Below are positions 52,979-64,000 of a DNA stretch of 64,000 nt, one piece after another. Made by a program: the position numbers and the translations under genes. Location of the stretch: contig NZ_JAHBZI010000002.1 of assembly GCF_019635515.1 (NCBI RefSeq), positions 817,001-881,000 of the forward strand, in the 5' to 3' direction. The stretch's first letter is position 1, and every line of letters begins with the position of its first letter. This stretch comes from Sphingomonas sp. Its GTDB lineage: Bacteria; Pseudomonadota; Alphaproteobacteria; Sphingomonadales; Sphingomonadaceae. The notes beneath the pieces were generated by a model that worked only from the letters and a program-made list of their open reading frames with translations, searched no databases and was not told where the DNA came from.

Positions 52979-54078
52979 CTCCCGATCTGCTCGAACTCGC
53001 CGTCGTCATCCCGACCTTCAACGAGCGGGGCAACGTCGCCACGCTGGTCGCCCGGCTCGACGCGGCATTGGCCGGGCGCAATTGGGAGGCGATCTTCGTC
53101 GACGACGACAGCCCCGACGGCACCGCCCAGGCGGTGCGCGAGTTGGCGCGGCTCGACAAGCGGGTGCGAGTGATCCAGCGGATCGGGCGGCGCGGGCTTT
53201 CGACCGCGTGCATCGAGGGCATGTGCGCGACCGCGGCGCCGTTCGTCGCGGTGATCGACGGCGACATGCAGCATGACGAGACCAAGCTGGCCGAAATGCT
53301 CGATGCGCTGGAAGCCGACGATACCCTTGAGGTCGTGATCGGATCGCGCTTCTGCGAAGGCGGCTGCACCGGCGAATGGGACAGCGACCGTGTGGCGAAG
53401 TCGGCATTCGCGACCCGGCTGTCGCGCCGGGTGCTCAAGGCCGATTTGACCGATCCGATGAGCGGCTTCTTCATGATCCGCACCGGGATCGTCCGGCAGA
53501 TGGTGCCGACGCTGTCCGGCATCGGCTTCAAGATCCTGCTCGATATCATGACCGCTTCGCCGCAGCCGCTGAAGTTCGCCGAAGTGCCCTATGTGTTCCG
53601 CACGCGGACCGAGGGCGAGAGCAAGCTCGATCACGTCGTAGCGATGGAATATCTGATCGCGCTGTATGACCGGATGTTCGGCAAGGTCGTGCCGGTGCGG
53701 TTCGCCATGTTCTCCGGGATCGGCGCGCTGGGGGCGGGGATCCATTTTCTGATCCTCGGCGTGCTGTTCCGGATGATGGCCTTGCCCTTCGTGGCGGCGA
53801 CGATCGTCGCGACGGTGGTGGCGATGACCTTCAACTTCTTCCTCAACAACGCGCTGACCTATCGCGGCCAGCGGCTGAAGGGCGCGAAGGCTTTGTGGGC
53901 CGGCTGGGTGAGCTTCTGCATCGTCTGCTCGGTCGGCGCGGCGGCGAATGTCGGCGTCGCGGCGTTCCTCCACAATGTCCAGCATGGCGACTGGCGGCTT
54001 TCGGCGCTGGCCGGGATCATGGTCGCGGCGGTGTGGAATTTCGCGCTGTCGTCGCGCTTCACCTGGGGGCGCTACTAG
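52975..54078 (+). CDS. Dolichol-phosphate-mannose synthase-like GT2 fused to GtrA domain
   Basis: A 367-residue protein. Residues 1-230 are a GT2 enzyme of the DPM1 type: [22 protein letters not shown] and [10 protein letters not shown] (DxD-type metal site). From about residue 240, four membrane helices form a GtrA domain ([31 protein letters not shown]), probably a flippase for the polyprenyl-phosphate sugar. A PMT-type glycosyltransferase, convergent next door, could use the product. GTG start overlapping the leuB stop. Confidence 0.88.
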   Translation: MTPDLLELAVVIPTFNERGNVATLVARLDAALAGRNWEAIFVDDDSPDGTAQAVRELARLDKRVRVIQRIGRRGLSTACIEGMCATAAPFVAVIDGDMQHDETKLAEMLDALEADDTLEVVIGSRFCEGGCTGEWDSDRVAKSAFATRLSRRVLKADLTDPMSGFFMIRTGIVRQMVPTLSGIGFKILLDIMTASPQPLKFAEVPYVFRTRTEGESKLDHVVAMEYLIALYDRMFGKVVPVRFAMFSGIGALGAGIHFLILGVLFRMMALPFVAATIVATVVAMTFNFFLNNALTYRGQRLKGAKALWAGWVSFCIVCSVGAAANVGVAAFLHNVQHGDWRLSALAGIMVAAVWNFALSSRFTWGRY

Positions 54079-54509
54079 GCCTTGCCGTAGCAGGTGCCGG
54101 AGAGGCGGATCAGGCCGTCCTCGACCTCGCAGGCATTGCTTTCATCGAACCAGTAAAGGATCGGTCCAGACGTGCCACGGGTCAGCGCGCCGAGAAATTC
54201 GTCGCGCAGATACCAGCCCAGCACTTCCTCCGTCGCGGCGGGCCATTGGCTTAGGTGCTCGACAGGCGGAAAGCCGGCCGCGGAGAGTTCGTCCTCACCG
54301 CCGAATTGCCGATAATCGCGCTCCAGCTCATCGCGCAACGCCGCATATGCCGGAGCGATCATCGCGATCATCGCATCATTGTCGATGGTCAGCGTGAAAT
54401 CGTGCCGCCGCATATCCGAGCGCGCCGAGCTGAGGCTCATCTCGGGCACGACGAAGGCGCTTGGCGGCGTCTCGATCCCGTCGATATGGAGGGCGCGGAT
54501 GACGCTCAC
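54075..54509 (-). CDS. Hypothetical protein, 144 aa, coupled to PMT gene
   Basis: I do not recognise it. The GTG at 54507-54509 overlaps the stop of the upstream PMT-type gene by 4 bp, so translation is coupled. The product is acidic, soluble and without signal peptide; two Cys near the C-terminus (SNACEVED, SGTCYGK). Its end overlaps the convergent glycosyltransferase by 4 bp. Confidence 0.6.
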   Translation of the reverse strand: MSVIRALHIDGIETPPSAFVVPEMSLSSARSDMRRHDFTLTIDNDAMIAMIAPAYAALRDELERDYRQFGGEDELSAAGFPPVEHLSQWPAATEEVLGWYLRDEFLGALTRGTSGPILYWFDESNACEVEDGLIRLSGTCYGKA

Positions 54510-55825
54510 GCCCAGCTGGGAATCCACATCCAATGGCGGAAGCCCTGATCGCTGCCGAGCGGCGAGGCGGCGAGGATCGGATAGAAATAGACGAACGCCA
54601 CCAGGCTGGCGGCGGCGAACCATTCCTCCCAGCCGCGATTCCTGCCCCGGTCGAAATGATGGAAGGCGACAGCCAGTGCCAGGCAGATGAAGATGCCCGA
54701 GAGGTGGTAGTAATAATAAAAGCCGAGCGACTTGGGGATGACGATGTAGATCGCCAGGCTCGCGGTCCACAGCAGCGCCATCGCCAGCGGGCGGATCGCC
54801 TTGTCCTTGAACCACGCCCAATAGCAGGCCAGCACCGCCAGCAGCCCGCCCCACATCACCACCGGATTGCCGATCAGTAGCACGCCGCGCTGGGCGCCGT
54901 CGTCATACTCGTAGAAATACCAGATCGGGCGGATCAGCAGCGGCCAGCTCCACCAGTTCGACTGATAGGTATGCGGCTGCAGCACCTGGGTCTGGAGCGC
55001 ATACATATCCCATTGCTGGGCGAACAGGCCGGGCAGGCTGAGGGGCTCGTTGACGTAGAAGAAAGCGGGGAAGAAGGTCAGGAAATAGACCGTGATGCTG
55101 ACCGCGCCCAGCAACGCCAAAGCCGGGATCGCGGGCAGGCCGCTCCAGTGCCGCTGGTCCTTGCCCGACAGCGCCGTGGCGAGCGGCTTCTTGGCTAGGC
55201 GCGCGTCGCGGGCGCGGATGACGAGGAAGGCGGCGGCGGCGAGCGCGATATAGGGGATCGCCGACCATTTGACCCCGGTGGCGAGGCCGAGCAGCGCGCT
55301 GGCGGCGATCCAGCGCCACCACACCGCGCGACCCTGTCCCCGCATCGCCCATAGCATCAATACCAGGCCCCAGAGCAGGAAGGCGCCGAGGAAGATGTCG
55401 AGCATCGCCGTCCGTGCCTGGACGAAGATCGTCTGATTGAACAACGCCAGCGCCGCGCCGATCAGAGCCGGGCGCATCGTCCCGAGCAGCAGCCACAGCA
55501 AGGCGAACACGCCGAGCACGGTGGCGGTGCCGGCGAGGCTCGGCATGAGCCGCCAGCCGACCGGATTGTCGCCGAACAGCATCATGCCCGCCGCGATCAG
55601 CTCCTTGCCGACCATCGGATGCTCGATATTGCGCGGGCCCGAGAGATCGAGGATCGCCTGGGCGGCGGGCACGTAATGGACCTCATCGAACATGATCCGA
55701 GTCGGCCGGTCGATATGCACGGTGAAGAGCGTTTGCGCCGCAAGACCGATCAGCAGCGCGACGATCCAGGGGCGGGTTTGGAGAGCCTTGACGCGTTCGA
55801 GCATGGCCGAGCGATAAACTATCAT
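54506..55825 (-). CDS. PMT-family (GT39) phospholipid-carrier-dependent glycosyltransferase
   Basis: A 439-residue polytopic membrane enzyme of the protein O-mannosyltransferase type. The first periplasmic loop has FDEVHYVPAA with the acidic pair (Asp-Glu) needed for catalysis, then EHPMVGKELIAAG, and about ten membrane helices follow. It would transfer a sugar from polyprenyl phosphate to proteins. Together with the GT2-GtrA gene next door it could make a small protein-glycosylation system. It could start at ATG 55825 or at 55804. Confidence 0.85.
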   Translation of the reverse strand: MIVYRSAMLERVKALQTRPWIVALLIGLAAQTLFTVHIDRPTRIMFDEVHYVPAAQAILDLSGPRNIEHPMVGKELIAAGMMLFGDNPVGWRLMPSLAGTATVLGVFALLWLLLGTMRPALIGAALALFNQTIFVQARTAMLDIFLGAFLLWGLVLMLWAMRGQGRAVWWRWIAASALLGLATGVKWSAIPYIALAAAAFLVIRARDARLAKKPLATALSGKDQRHWSGLPAIPALALLGAVSITVYFLTFFPAFFYVNEPLSLPGLFAQQWDMYALQTQVLQPHTYQSNWWSWPLLIRPIWYFYEYDDGAQRGVLLIGNPVVMWGGLLAVLACYWAWFKDKAIRPLAMALLWTASLAIYIVIPKSLGFYYYYHLSGIFICLALAVAFHHFDRGRNRGWEEWFAAASLVAFVYFYPILAASPLGSDQGFRHWMWIPSWA

Positions 55826-55827
55826 TT

Positions 55828-55862
55828 CGCCCCCGTCATGCGGGAGTTGGTTGACGGGGGCG
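55828..55862 (+). promoter_or_regulatory. Perfect 11-bp hairpin in the metZ leader
   Basis: The arms 55828-55838 and 55852-55862 pair perfectly around a 13-nt loop, ending 25 bp before the metZ ATG and only 3 bp from the divergent PMT start. It could regulate metZ or be part of the promoter. It does not match the SAM-II or SAM/SAH riboswitch sequences that I know. Confidence 0.45.
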
Positions 55863-55887
55863 GCTTCGCGCCTGCAAAGCGCTGTGC

Positions 55888-57096
55888 ATGAAGCGCCGTA
55901 CCGGACAGGATCCGAGCATCACCCGTACCTGGAAGCCCGCGACGCAGGCGATCCGGGGCGGCACGGCGCGTTCGGAATTTGGCGAGACCAGCGAGGCGCT
56001 GTTCCTCACTTCGGGCTATAGCTATGACTGCGCGGCCGACGCCGCGGCGCGCTTCGCCGGCGAGCAGGCAGGGATGACCTATTCGCGGCTGCAGAACCCG
56101 ACCGTGCAGATGCTCGAGGAGCGGATCGCATTGCTGGAGGGCGCAGAGGCCTGTCGGACGATGTCGACGGGTATGGCGGCGATGACCGCGGCTCTGCTGT
56201 GCCAGTTGCAGGCGGGCGATCATCTGGTCGGCGGACGCGCCGCGTTCGGCTCGTGCCGCTGGCTGACCGATACGCTGCTGCCCAAGTTCGGCATCGAGAC
56301 GACGATCGTCGATGCGCGCGACACGCAGCAATTCGAGGATGCGATCCGGCCGAACACCAAGGTGTTCTTCTTCGAAACCCCGGCCAATCCGACGATGGAC
56401 GTGGTCGATCTCGAAGCGGTGTGCGGGATCGCGCGGCGGCACGGCATCGTTTCGGTCGTCGATAACGCCTTCGCGACGCCGGTACTGCAGCGGCCGATGG
56501 AATTCGGCGCCGATGTGGTGGCTTATTCGGCGACAAAGCTGATGGACGGGCAGGGGCGCGTGCTGGCCGGTGCGGTCACCGGCACAGAGGATTTCATCAC
56601 CAACACGCTGCTACCCTTCACCCGCAATACCGGTCCCAACCTGAGCCCGTTCAACGCCTGGGTGGTGCTGAAGGGGCTGGAGACGCTCGATCTGCGCGCG
56701 CGGCGGCAGAGCGACAATGCGCTCGAAGTCGGGCGCTTCCTCGAAGGGCGGGTGGCGCGGGTGCTGCATCCCGGCCTGCCGAGCCATCCGCAGCACGACC
56801 TGGCGATGCGCCAGATGGATGCGGTCGGCCCGATCTTCGCGTTCGAAGTCGATGGCGGGCGCAAGCGGGCGCACGCTTTGCTCGACGCGCTCGAGCTCAT
56901 CGATATCTCGAACAATATCGGCGACTCGCGCTCGCTGATGACGCATCCGTCCTCCACCACGCATTACGGCGTCAGCGAGGAAGTGCGGCTGGAGATGGGC
57001 GTCACCGAAGGGTTGCTGCGGCTCAATGTCGGGCTCGAGGATCCCGAAGACGTGATCGCCGATCTCGACCGGGCGCTGACGGTGGCCGGGCTGTGA
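55888..57096 (+). CDS. metZ: O-succinylhomoserine sulfhydrylase
   Basis: PLP enzyme making homocysteine directly from O-succinylhomoserine and sulfide, a methionine-synthesis step. The 402-residue protein of the Cys/Met metabolism family has SRLQNPTVQMLEERIALLEG, the PLP-binding region VDNAFATPVLQRP and the Schiff-base lysine in YSATKLMDGQGR. FTRNTGPNLSPFNAWVVLKG distinguishes MetZ-like enzymes. It overlaps apaG. Confidence 0.95.
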   Translation: MKRRTGQDPSITRTWKPATQAIRGGTARSEFGETSEALFLTSGYSYDCAADAAARFAGEQAGMTYSRLQNPTVQMLEERIALLEGAEACRTMSTGMAAMTAALLCQLQAGDHLVGGRAAFGSCRWLTDTLLPKFGIETTIVDARDTQQFEDAIRPNTKVFFFETPANPTMDVVDLEAVCGIARRHGIVSVVDNAFATPVLQRPMEFGADVVAYSATKLMDGQGRVLAGAVTGTEDFITNTLLPFTRNTGPNLSPFNAWVVLKGLETLDLRARRQSDNALEVGRFLEGRVARVLHPGLPSHPQHDLAMRQMDAVGPIFAFEVDGGRKRAHALLDALELIDISNNIGDSRSLMTHPSSTTHYGVSEEVRLEMGVTEGLLRLNVGLEDPEDVIADLDRALTVAGL

Positions 57097-57098
57097 TC

Positions 57099-57497
57099 AT
57101 GAAGGCGCTGTTCGCCGAGGAAGCGGAGACGCGCGGGATCACCGTCCGCGTCTCGGTCAGCTACCTTCCCGAACAGTCGGAGCCGACACGCGGGCGCTGG
57201 TTCTGGGCCTATCACATCCGTATCGAGAATGGTTCAGGCGCCACCGTGCAGTTGCTGACGCGGCACTGGACGATCACGGATGGCCGCGGCGGCAAACATA
57301 CCGTGGAAGGCGAAGGCGTGGTCGGCGAGCAGCCGCTGATCGCGCCGGGCGGCAGCTTCGACTATGTCTCGGGCTGCCCGCTGGCGACGCCGACCGGCCA
57401 TATGCAGGGCAATTACCGGATGGTCGGCGAAGACGGCGAAGGCTTCGACGTGGCGATCCCGAAATTCGCGCTGCTCGCCCCGGCGGTAGCCGAATGA
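57099..57497 (+). CDS. apaG: ApaG domain protein
   Basis: A 132-residue beta-sandwich (fibronectin-III-like) protein: WFWAYHIRIENGSGATVQLL, RHWTITDGRGG and GSFDYVSGCPLATPTGHMQG are typical. ApaG has been linked to Co/Mg resistance but its true function is open. The ATG at 57099 is taken as start; a GTG at 57093, overlapping the metZ stop, is possible. It overlaps the LysR gene by 4 bp. Confidence 0.93.
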   Translation: MKALFAEEAETRGITVRVSVSYLPEQSEPTRGRWFWAYHIRIENGSGATVQLLTRHWTITDGRGGKHTVEGEGVVGEQPLIAPGGSFDYVSGCPLATPTGHMQGNYRMVGEDGEGFDVAIPKFALLAPAVAE

Positions 57498-58285
57498 AGC
57501 GCACCCATCTTCCCCTGAACGGCCTGCGGGTGCTCGACGCGGCCGCGCGGCACTTGTCGTTCACCCGCGCGGCGGACGAGTTGGCGGTGACCCCGGCGGC
57601 GGTAGGCCAGCAGATCCGCGCGCTCGAGGACACGCTGGGCGTTGTGCTGTTCCGGCGCACCACCAAGGGGCTGGAGCTGACGCAGGAGGGCGAGGCCGGG
57701 CTGGTCGCGCTGCGGGCCGGGTTCCTCCAGTTCGAGGAGAGCGTGCGGGCGATGCAGGCCGGGCAATCGTCCAAGTCGCTGACCATCGCCGCGCCGCGCG
57801 ACCTGACCGCCAAATGGCTGATGCCGCGCCTGGCGGAGATCGCGCGCGGCGATGGCGAGCTGCGCTTCGTATTGGTGCCCGCCGACGATGCGATCGACTT
57901 CACCGAAGCCAATCTCGATCTCGCGATCCGCTGGGGCGAGGGACCGGGCGAGCATGAGGGCGAGGCGCTGGAAAGCGACGGCATGGTCACCGTCGAGCGG
58001 CCGGGCGGCGGGCAGGACGTCAAGATCTGCTGGCCCGGTTGCCTGGACGAGGACGCGGTCTCGCCGGTGCGCGTGTCGGACGCGGGACTCGCGCTCGACG
58101 CGGCTGCCGAAGGGCTGGGCCGTGCGACCGTGCCCGAACTGCTCGCGCGCGGCGATATCGCCGCCGGGCGGCTGGCGGTGGCCGGCGAGGCGAAGGTGTC
58201 GTCGCTCGGCTATTGGCTGGTCGCACCGCTGCCGCAGTGGCGGCAGAAGAAGGTCAAGGCGCTGGTCGACGCGCTGGCATCGTGA
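57494..58285 (+). CDS. LysR-family regulator, GcvA-like
   Basis: A 263-residue regulator with N-terminal HTH (LPLNGLRVLDAAARHLSFTR, then AADELAVTPAAVGQQIRALE) and a shortened periplasmic-binding-type effector domain (about 90-263). The HTH resembles the GcvA group. The effector domain is shorter than the usual 200 residues. It overlaps apaG and the acetyltransferase gene, so it sits in the metZ operon; a target there is possible. Confidence 0.88.
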   Translation: MKRTHLPLNGLRVLDAAARHLSFTRAADELAVTPAAVGQQIRALEDTLGVVLFRRTTKGLELTQEGEAGLVALRAGFLQFEESVRAMQAGQSSKSLTIAAPRDLTAKWLMPRLAEIARGDGELRFVLVPADDAIDFTEANLDLAIRWGEGPGEHEGEALESDGMVTVERPGGGQDVKICWPGCLDEDAVSPVRVSDAGLALDAAAEGLGRATVPELLARGDIAAGRLAVAGEAKVSSLGYWLVAPLPQWRQKKVKALVDALAS

Positions 58286-58806
58286 GACCGATCCCGGTCC
58301 TCGAGACCGCGCGACTTCGCCTGCGGGAACGGACGGCGGACGATGCCGAGGCGCTGTTTCCCAGCCTCTCCGATCCCGAACTGATGCGCTGGTGGTCGCA
58401 CGCGCCCTATACGCGGGTCGATGAAGTCCGGGCGATGTTCGCGGAGCCGTTCGACGTTTGGCGCGCATGGGCGATCACGATGAAGGGCGACGACACCGCG
58501 ATTGGTTTCGTTGCGGTCGGCGAGAAGCGTCAGGGCAATGTGAGCGAGATCGGATACATGTTGGCCCGCGCGCATTGGGGCGCCGGCATCGCCCGCGAAG
58601 CAGTGTCGCGTGTGATCGAGCAGGTCTTCGCCGAGGGGCAGCGCCGCGTGTTCGCCGATACCGATCCCGACAACAAGGCTTCGCGCGCCTTGCTCGAACG
58701 GCTGGGGTTCAAGCGGGAGGGGTATCTCCGCGCCGAATGGGAAACGCATATCGGCGTGCGCGATACGACGCTGTACGGGCTGCTAAAGGAAGAATGGCGA
58801 TGCTGA
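58282..58806 (+). CDS. GNAT N-acetyltransferase (RimJ/RimL-like)
   Basis: A 174-residue acetyltransferase: LETARLRLRERTADDAEALF is the usual start, GYMLARAHWGAGIAREAVSR is the acetyl-CoA-binding motif and DTDPDNKASRALLERLGFKR the last strand-helix. Substrate unknown; ribosomal-protein or small-molecule acetylation is typical of the group. GTG start overlaps the LysR stop (GTGA). Confidence 0.88.
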   Translation: MRPIPVLETARLRLRERTADDAEALFPSLSDPELMRWWSHAPYTRVDEVRAMFAEPFDVWRAWAITMKGDDTAIGFVAVGEKRQGNVSEIGYMLARAHWGAGIAREAVSRVIEQVFAEGQRRVFADTDPDNKASRALLERLGFKREGYLRAEWETHIGVRDTTLYGLLKEEWRC

Positions 58807-59867
58807 GAGCGCTGATTGCGGCCGTGGCCCTGATGTTCGCCGGGGCGGCGAGCGCGCAGAGCCTGGCGGTAAAGGTCGATGCCGAAGCCGCGCGGGCGGT
58901 GCTGGCGGCGGTGCGCAACCCCGCGCTGACCGAGGCCGAGGCGCTGGCGATCGCGCGATTGCCGGGAAACCAGGGGCTGATCCGCAAGGTGAGGAGCTAT
59001 AACCGTCCCGCCGACGACAACCGGCTGGCTGAAGCTTTGCTCGCCGCTGCGCGGCATCGGGCGAGCGCGGAAGATGCCAATTACAAATTCGGCGCGGTGC
59101 GCGACGCCGCGGACAAGATCGCGCCCGTGGTTGAGGCTCTTGCCGATCCCGCTTCCTTGGCGGGAGTGCAGGCGCGGATCGCCTTGTTCACGCCGGGGCG
59201 GGTGAAGGGCGCGGCGGCCGGGTACCTGATCGCCGGTGGGCCTGCGGGCGGGTTCGCATTCGGAGAGCCCGAATTCTACCTCAACGTCGCGCGCTTTCCG
59301 GCGGCGTCGCTGGCGCGCGTGATCATGGCGCACGAGCTGTATCATGGGGTGCAGGGGCTCGCGATGGGGCTGAGGCCTGCCAGCGCGGCGGCCAGGGCCT
59401 GTCTGGCAAAGATGCCCGAGGCCGAAAATCTCGGCAATCTGTTTGCCTCGCTCCAGCAGGAGGGCATGGCAAGCTATGTCGGCGATGTGCTGGCGCTGCC
59501 GGCCGCCGATCTCGATGCCAAGACGGCGCGCGACAAGGCGCAGCGCGGCGTCGATCTGGTGGGGCGCAGCGTCACTTTGCTGGCGCTGTCGACGCATGCG
59601 CTGACGAGCGGATCGGCCATTGCCTATGAGGACATTTACGGCCTCGGTTTCTACGGCGACGAGATACTCTACTCGCTTGGCTATGTGATGGTCCGCGCGA
59701 TTGCGAAGGAAGGCGGCAACGCAGCGGTAGCCGAACTGATCGACCAGCCCGGCGCGGCGTTCGTGATGCGCTACGTGTCGCTCGCGAATTACGGCAAGGG
59801 CAAGGACGCGCCGGAGATCGATCCGGTGACCGTGACTTGGGCCAAAAGGCTCGCGGAGTGCGGCTGA
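58794..59867 (+). CDS. Exported protein with HExxH motif, putative zinc peptidase
   Basis: A 357-residue protein with signal peptide (AGAASAQ). A single HELYHG (HExxH) within VIMAHELYHGVQG and a downstream Glu-rich helix (LQQEGMASYVGDVL) recall zinc peptidases of the DUF5700 type, with the Glu of QQEG as a possible third ligand. The gene starts inside the end of the acetyltransferase gene, with AAGGAAGA upstream of the ATG. Activity is inferred only from motif. Confidence 0.7.
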   Translation: MAMLRALIAAVALMFAGAASAQSLAVKVDAEAARAVLAAVRNPALTEAEALAIARLPGNQGLIRKVRSYNRPADDNRLAEALLAAARHRASAEDANYKFGAVRDAADKIAPVVEALADPASLAGVQARIALFTPGRVKGAAAGYLIAGGPAGGFAFGEPEFYLNVARFPAASLARVIMAHELYHGVQGLAMGLRPASAAARACLAKMPEAENLGNLFASLQQEGMASYVGDVLALPAADLDAKTARDKAQRGVDLVGRSVTLLALSTHALTSGSAIAYEDIYGLGFYGDEILYSLGYVMVRAIAKEGGNAAVAELIDQPGAAFVMRYVSLANYGKGKDAPEIDPVTVTWAKRLAECG

Positions 59868-59868
59868 G

Positions 59869-60123
59869 ATGGCGCCGCCCAACCTGAAGGACCCGGCCGA
59901 GCGCGCGGCCTACGCCCGTGAATTGCAGGGCGTGGCGCGCGGGGTGCGGCTGGCCGGATTGTGGCTGGCGGCGGCGGCCCTGGCGCTGCTGGCGGCGCGG
60001 CGCTTCGGCTGGTTCGACGCGCCGCTATGGATCGTGTTCACGGTGCTGGGGCTGGGCGCGATGCTGATAATCACCGGCATCGCCGCGCGCACCCGCTATC
60101 ATTCGCTGCGGATGCGTGGCTAG
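59869..60123 (+). CDS. Small two-span membrane protein, 84 aa
   Basis: Two hydrophobic segments (LAGLWLAAAALALLAA; LWIVFTVLGLGAMLIITGIA) after a charged N-terminus (LKDPAERAAYARE). It begins two bases after the HExxH gene's stop. Function unknown. Confidence 0.65.
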   Translation: MAPPNLKDPAERAAYARELQGVARGVRLAGLWLAAAALALLAARRFGWFDAPLWIVFTVLGLGAMLIITGIAARTRYHSLRMRG

Positions 60124-60206
60124 CGTTCCCCGGCGAAAGCAGAGGGCCAGGATAACGGCGCGCATCGCTTGCGCGGCTCCGGGCTCCCGCTTTCGCGGGA
60201 GAACGG
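60124..60206. repeat. REP-like palindrome pair
   Basis: Left unit GTTCCCCGGCGAAAGC and right unit GGGCTCCCGCTTTCGCGGGA face each other, about 45 bp apart, in the gap between convergent genes. Same layout as at 33351-33433 and 41592-41655; the left unit is the least perfect of the three. Confidence 0.55.
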
Positions 60207-63636
<3,430 letters not shown>

Positions 63637-64000
63637 TTAGCGGACCCGCGGGCCGCCGAACGGCAAGGGCGGCGGCGGACGGCGGTCGCGGCGCGGCAGC
63701 TGCGCCTGATAGGCATGGCCGCAATGCGCGACGCAATAGGGGAAGCCCGGGTTCACCTTGTCGCCGCAGAAATGGAAATCGGGCTCGCCGGGATGACCGA
63801 GCGGCCATTTGCAGATGCGGTCGTTGAGATCGAGCAGGCTGGTCTTGCCGGCGATCGCCTCGCTGGGCTTGGCGGGGACCAGGCGGCGCGGCGGCGCCGG
63901 CGTGATCGGCGCGGATTGCTCGCCGGGATTCTGGCGGAGGAAGCCGCCGGGGCCGACCGAGCGCATCACCGGGCCTTCGGCGGCCTTGGGCGCGCCGGCG
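63637..64000 (-). CDS. gcrA: GcrA cell-cycle regulator (C-terminal part, partial)
   Basis: The C-terminal 120 residues of GcrA, the sigma70-associated regulator that reads DNA methylation (GANTC) in alphaproteobacteria. LLDLNDRICKWPLGHPGEPD followed by FHFCGDKVNPGFPYCVAHC is the conserved C-terminal block with Cys residues. The N-terminal DNA-binding half lies past the right edge. Confidence 0.93.
   Translation of the reverse strand, partial: AGAPKAAEGPVMRSVGPGGFLRQNPGEQSAPITPAPPRRLVPAKPSEAIAGKTSLLDLNDRICKWPLGHPGEPDFHFCGDKVNPGFPYCVAHCGHAYQAQLPRRDRRPPPPLPFGGPRVR

Noticed and set aside
55828..55887. SAM-II or SAM/SAH riboswitch before metZ
   Set aside because: Position suits one, but the conserved loop and 3' sequences of those classes as I know them are absent. 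Only a perfect hairpin remains.

Overview
The window is chromosomal DNA from a high-GC alphaproteobacterium, most probably Sphingomonas or a close relative. Reasons: a GcrA cell-cycle regulator at the right edge, a DUF2171 protein, a split F0 operon in the order atpI-atpB-atpE-atpF'-atpF, an alphaproteobacterial LexA box (GTTC-N7-GTTC) in front of uvrA, several outer-membrane TonB receptors, and many GTG/TTG starts with 4-bp overlaps. I see no insertion sequence, prophage, CRISPR array or rRNA. There is one tRNA (Ala, anticodon CGC).

Layout. 1-9.3 kb: 5' end of uvrA, an orphan DNA methyltransferase-nuclease fusion, a hypothetical/lipoprotein pair, a divergent LdcA and Mur-ligase pair (murein recycling), small proteins, a membrane protein/XRE regulator/hydrolase operon, a DUF2171 protein and tRNA-Ala. 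9.4-34.3 kb: a large inositol-phosphate island. 34.3-43.9 kb: M15 peptidase, purB, EF-hand protein, radC, F0 ATP synthase and small envelope proteins. 44-52.9 kb: uvrC, a DUF3857/transglutaminase/TPR protein, polysaccharide deacetylase, an acetyltransferase, recO and leuB. 53-55.8 kb: a polyprenyl-phosphate mannosyl-transfer pair (GT2-GtrA and a PMT-type enzyme). 55.9-64 kb: metZ, apaG, a LysR regulator, acetyltransferase, HExxH protein, class-A-like serine hydrolase, parE and the 3' part of gcrA.

The part most worth attention is 9.4-34.3 kb. It carries, side by side, two unrelated phytases (a two-domain beta-propeller enzyme and a histidine acid phosphatase) behind a TonB receptor; a PepSY/response-regulator/histidine-kinase module; a second TonB receptor; a complete inositol catabolic set (iolG, iolC-DUF2090, iolD, iolE, iolB, iolA) with an RpiR-family regulator; an OPA-type (GlpT/UhpT-like) organophosphate antiporter in place of an inositol permease; a Tat-exported PhoD-like phosphatase; a second Gfo/Idh/MocA dehydrogenase; and an inositol monophosphatase. 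Read as one pathway, phytate would be captured at the outer membrane, dephosphorylated in the periplasm, imported as a lower inositol phosphate, dephosphorylated to inositol and oxidised to acetyl-CoA. Each enzyme assignment rests on motifs; phytate as the substrate and import of the phosphorylated form are inference.

Two regulatory signatures support this reading. A 15-bp motif, (T/C)GGAA-N6-TTC(G/T), occurs in front of the second TonB receptor, between iolG and the RpiR gene, in front of iolC, in front of the inositol monophosphatase and in front of the histidine-acid phytase. Pho-box-like direct repeats (TGTCA-type, 11-bp period) lie on both sides of the PepSY/two-component cluster. Together they suggest joint control by carbon (inositol) and phosphate status.
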